A stretch of DNA of 6,396 nt from Bacillota bacterium (GTDB taxonomy: Bacteria > Bacillota > Clostridia > Acetivibrionales > DTU013). The stretch is from positions 1-6,396 of the forward strand of contig JAEYRF010000145.1 in the NCBI GenBank assembly GCA_023409615.1. Reading direction: 5' to 3'. Shown piece by piece: positions 5,239 through 6,396 of this stretch. The first letter of the stretch is position 1. Each line of letters begins with the position of its first letter. The translations under genes and the position numbers were made by a program. Under the pieces are notes generated by a model, which was given only the letters and a program-made list of their open reading frames with translations, had not been told where the DNA came from and did not search any database.

Positions 5239-6264
5239 ATGTTAAGAAAGATTATTGGCATTTTACTGACGGCAATACTGATGTTTAGTGTATTTACCGG
5301 TTGTGGAAGCTCCATGAAAGGAGCTGCAGATATGGCGGCACCTTCTGCAGCACCTCAGCCAATGGACAATGGAGGAAATTACTCGTTTGGCGGAGATTTC
5401 AAAAGCGAGTCAATGTCAGAAGATGAAGCAGCAGAAAAGCCTGCAAGCGCCGAAGCAGATTCACTGGCCGGCGGTGGAAGTATGGGTTCAACAGTTGATG
5501 TATCAAATGCCATCCTCGCTGAGAGGAAAATTATCCGCAGTGCGAATCTGACCATTGAAGTAAAGGATTTTGATTCTGCATTCAACAATATCGAATCTAT
5601 TATACTCGGAATTGGTTTCATACAGGAAACCAATATCGACACGGACAGGGTATTCTTGAATGAGGAGGAGAAGCTTGTTAAAGGCGGAACAATTGTCCTT
5701 AGAGTTGATAAAACTCAATTTGACTCTGTGATTGGCAAGCTGAAGGGCATCGGAGATGTTTTTAACTACACTACAAACGGACAGGATGTAACGGAACAGT
5801 ACGTAGATGTGGAATCCAGACTGAGACTTCTAAAAGTGGAGCAGGAAAAGCTGGAGGCGTATCTTATAAAGCTGGATGATTTGGATAAGATATTCCAGGT
5901 AGAGAGCCGGCTGACAGACATCAGATATCAAATTGAGGGCCTGACCGGTAATTTGAACAAGCTGAGCAGCCTTGTGGATCTTGCGACAATCACAATTAAT
6001 ATGAATGAAAGACGCCCCGATTACAGACCTGAACCGGTAAGCTACGGGGAAAAATTACTTAATAGCCTGAAGGATAGCCTTCTGGAGGTTGTGGAGTTCC
6101 TGGGCGATCTGTTGGTCTTTATAGTGGCTGCACTTCCCGTACTGATTGTTCTTGGACTGTTCATACTGCTTGGGGTATTTATCGTAAGGCGTATACCGAA
6201 GAAACGCAAGAATGATGCACCTGTTACTAAATCAGATAACGATGTAAATAATAGTGGACAATAA
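5239..6264 (+). CDS. DUF4349-type lipoprotein with C-terminal membrane segment
   Basis: A 341-residue envelope protein of unknown function. Seen: a lipoprotein signal peptide (charged LRK, hydrophobic 5-18, lipobox FTGC with Cys22); a low-complexity, Ala/Ser/Gly- and acid-rich linker (about 23-90); then from about residue 96 a domain with the DUF4349 pattern: RKIIRSANLTIEVKDFDSAF (97-115), GGTIVLRVDKTQFDSVIGKL (149-168), DVTEQYVDVESRLRLL (183-198). Residues about 185-245 are rich in heptad-like Leu/Ile spacing and likely form a coiled coil. Residues 291-316 are a strong membrane helix, followed by RRIPKKRK and a polar cytoplasmic tail. Anchors at both ends would place the domain outside the cell, close to the membrane. 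The gene appears monocistronic, between two terminators. The family is recognised from its pattern, without a search; its function is not established and should not be guessed from the EF-G neighbour. Confidence 0.85.
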   Translation: MLRKIIGILLTAILMFSVFTGCGSSMKGAADMAAPSAAPQPMDNGGNYSFGGDFKSESMSEDEAAEKPASAEADSLAGGGSMGSTVDVSNAILAERKIIRSANLTIEVKDFDSAFNNIESIILGIGFIQETNIDTDRVFLNEEEKLVKGGTIVLRVDKTQFDSVIGKLKGIGDVFNYTTNGQDVTEQYVDVESRLRLLKVEQEKLEAYLIKLDDLDKIFQVESRLTDIRYQIEGLTGNLNKLSSLVDLATITINMNERRPDYRPEPVSYGEKLLNSLKDSLLEVVEFLGDLLVFIVAALPVLIVLGLFILLGVFIVRRIPKKRKNDAPVTKSDNDVNNSGQ

Positions 6265-6288
6265 GCAAGCCTAATCGATAATTGTGGC

Positions 6289-6319
6289 GCCCGGCGGCTT
6301 GAGCTGCCGGGCTATTTTT
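6289..6319 (+). terminator. Rho-independent terminator after the lipoprotein gene
   Basis: GCCCGGCGGC (6289-6298) and GCTGCCGGGC (6303-6312) form a 10-bp stem with one G-T pair and a TTGA tetraloop, followed by TATTTTT (6313-6319). It starts 25 nt after the stop codon and is a classical strong terminator. Confidence 0.93.
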
Positions 6320-6334
6320 GCAGCTTAGGCCTTA

Positions 6335-6370
6335 CTTTTGTGAGCTATTGTACAATAACGCAAACAAAAG
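6335..6370. repeat. nested palindrome at the right window edge
   Basis: A perfect 12-bp palindrome TATTGTACAATA (6346-6357) is flanked by perfect 7-bp inverted arms CTTTTGT (6335-6341) and ACAAAAG (6364-6370). The two symmetry centres differ by only 1 nt. It lies downstream of a strong terminator and so probably upstream of a gene beyond the window. It may be an operator, and the TACAAT within it resembles a -10 box, but no matching -35 was found. Confidence 0.5.
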
Positions 6371-6396
6371 CTTCATTTGCAAGAGCTATATAGTTC

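Overview
The window looks like chromosomal DNA from a low-to-moderate GC Firmicute, most likely a member of the Clostridia. The evidence is the strong purine-rich ribosome binding sites, a Thermotoga/Bacillus-type DAHP synthase with an N-terminal regulatory domain, a clustered aroF-tyrA-aroA order, an EF-G paralogue of the kind common in Clostridia, and a DUF4349-type lipoprotein. No phage, transposase, CRISPR, tRNA or rRNA sequence is visible. This taxonomic call is inference from gene content and style, not from a search.

Left half (minus strand, 2676 down to 1): an aromatic amino acid operon. A good sigma-A promoter (-35 at 2671-2676, -10 at 2648-2653) reads leftward through a leader of about 120 nt into aroF (DAHP synthase, first step of the shikimate pathway). 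aroF overlaps tyrA (prephenate dehydrogenase with a C-terminal ACT domain) by 14 nt. After 42 nt follows aroA (EPSP synthase), which runs off the left edge after 120 codons. Both AroF and TyrA carry small-molecule regulatory domains, so flux toward tyrosine/phenylalanine is probably under end-product feedback at the protein level.

Middle (2519-2941): a 423-bp divergent intergenic region. It holds back-to-back promoters for the aro operon and for the EF-G paralogue. Between them is a 111-bp nested imperfect palindrome: an 11-bp outer and a 12-bp inner perfect inverted repeat sharing the same centre at 2740. Shorter palindromes sit inside each promoter. This is the most unusual non-coding structure in the window.

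Right half (plus strand): a stand-alone 696-codon translation GTPase of the EF-G family with its own promoter and terminator. It is not in a str operon, and its G motifs depart from canonical EF-G, notably Tyr84 where the catalytic His is expected. After a 206-bp gap comes a 341-codon lipoprotein with a DUF4349-like domain, a coiled coil and a C-terminal membrane segment, closed by a textbook terminator. The right edge holds another nested palindrome (6335-6370), probably upstream of a gene outside the window.

Nothing here clearly amounts to a new multi-gene system. The best leads are the shared regulatory region and the EF-G paralogue with altered GTPase motifs.
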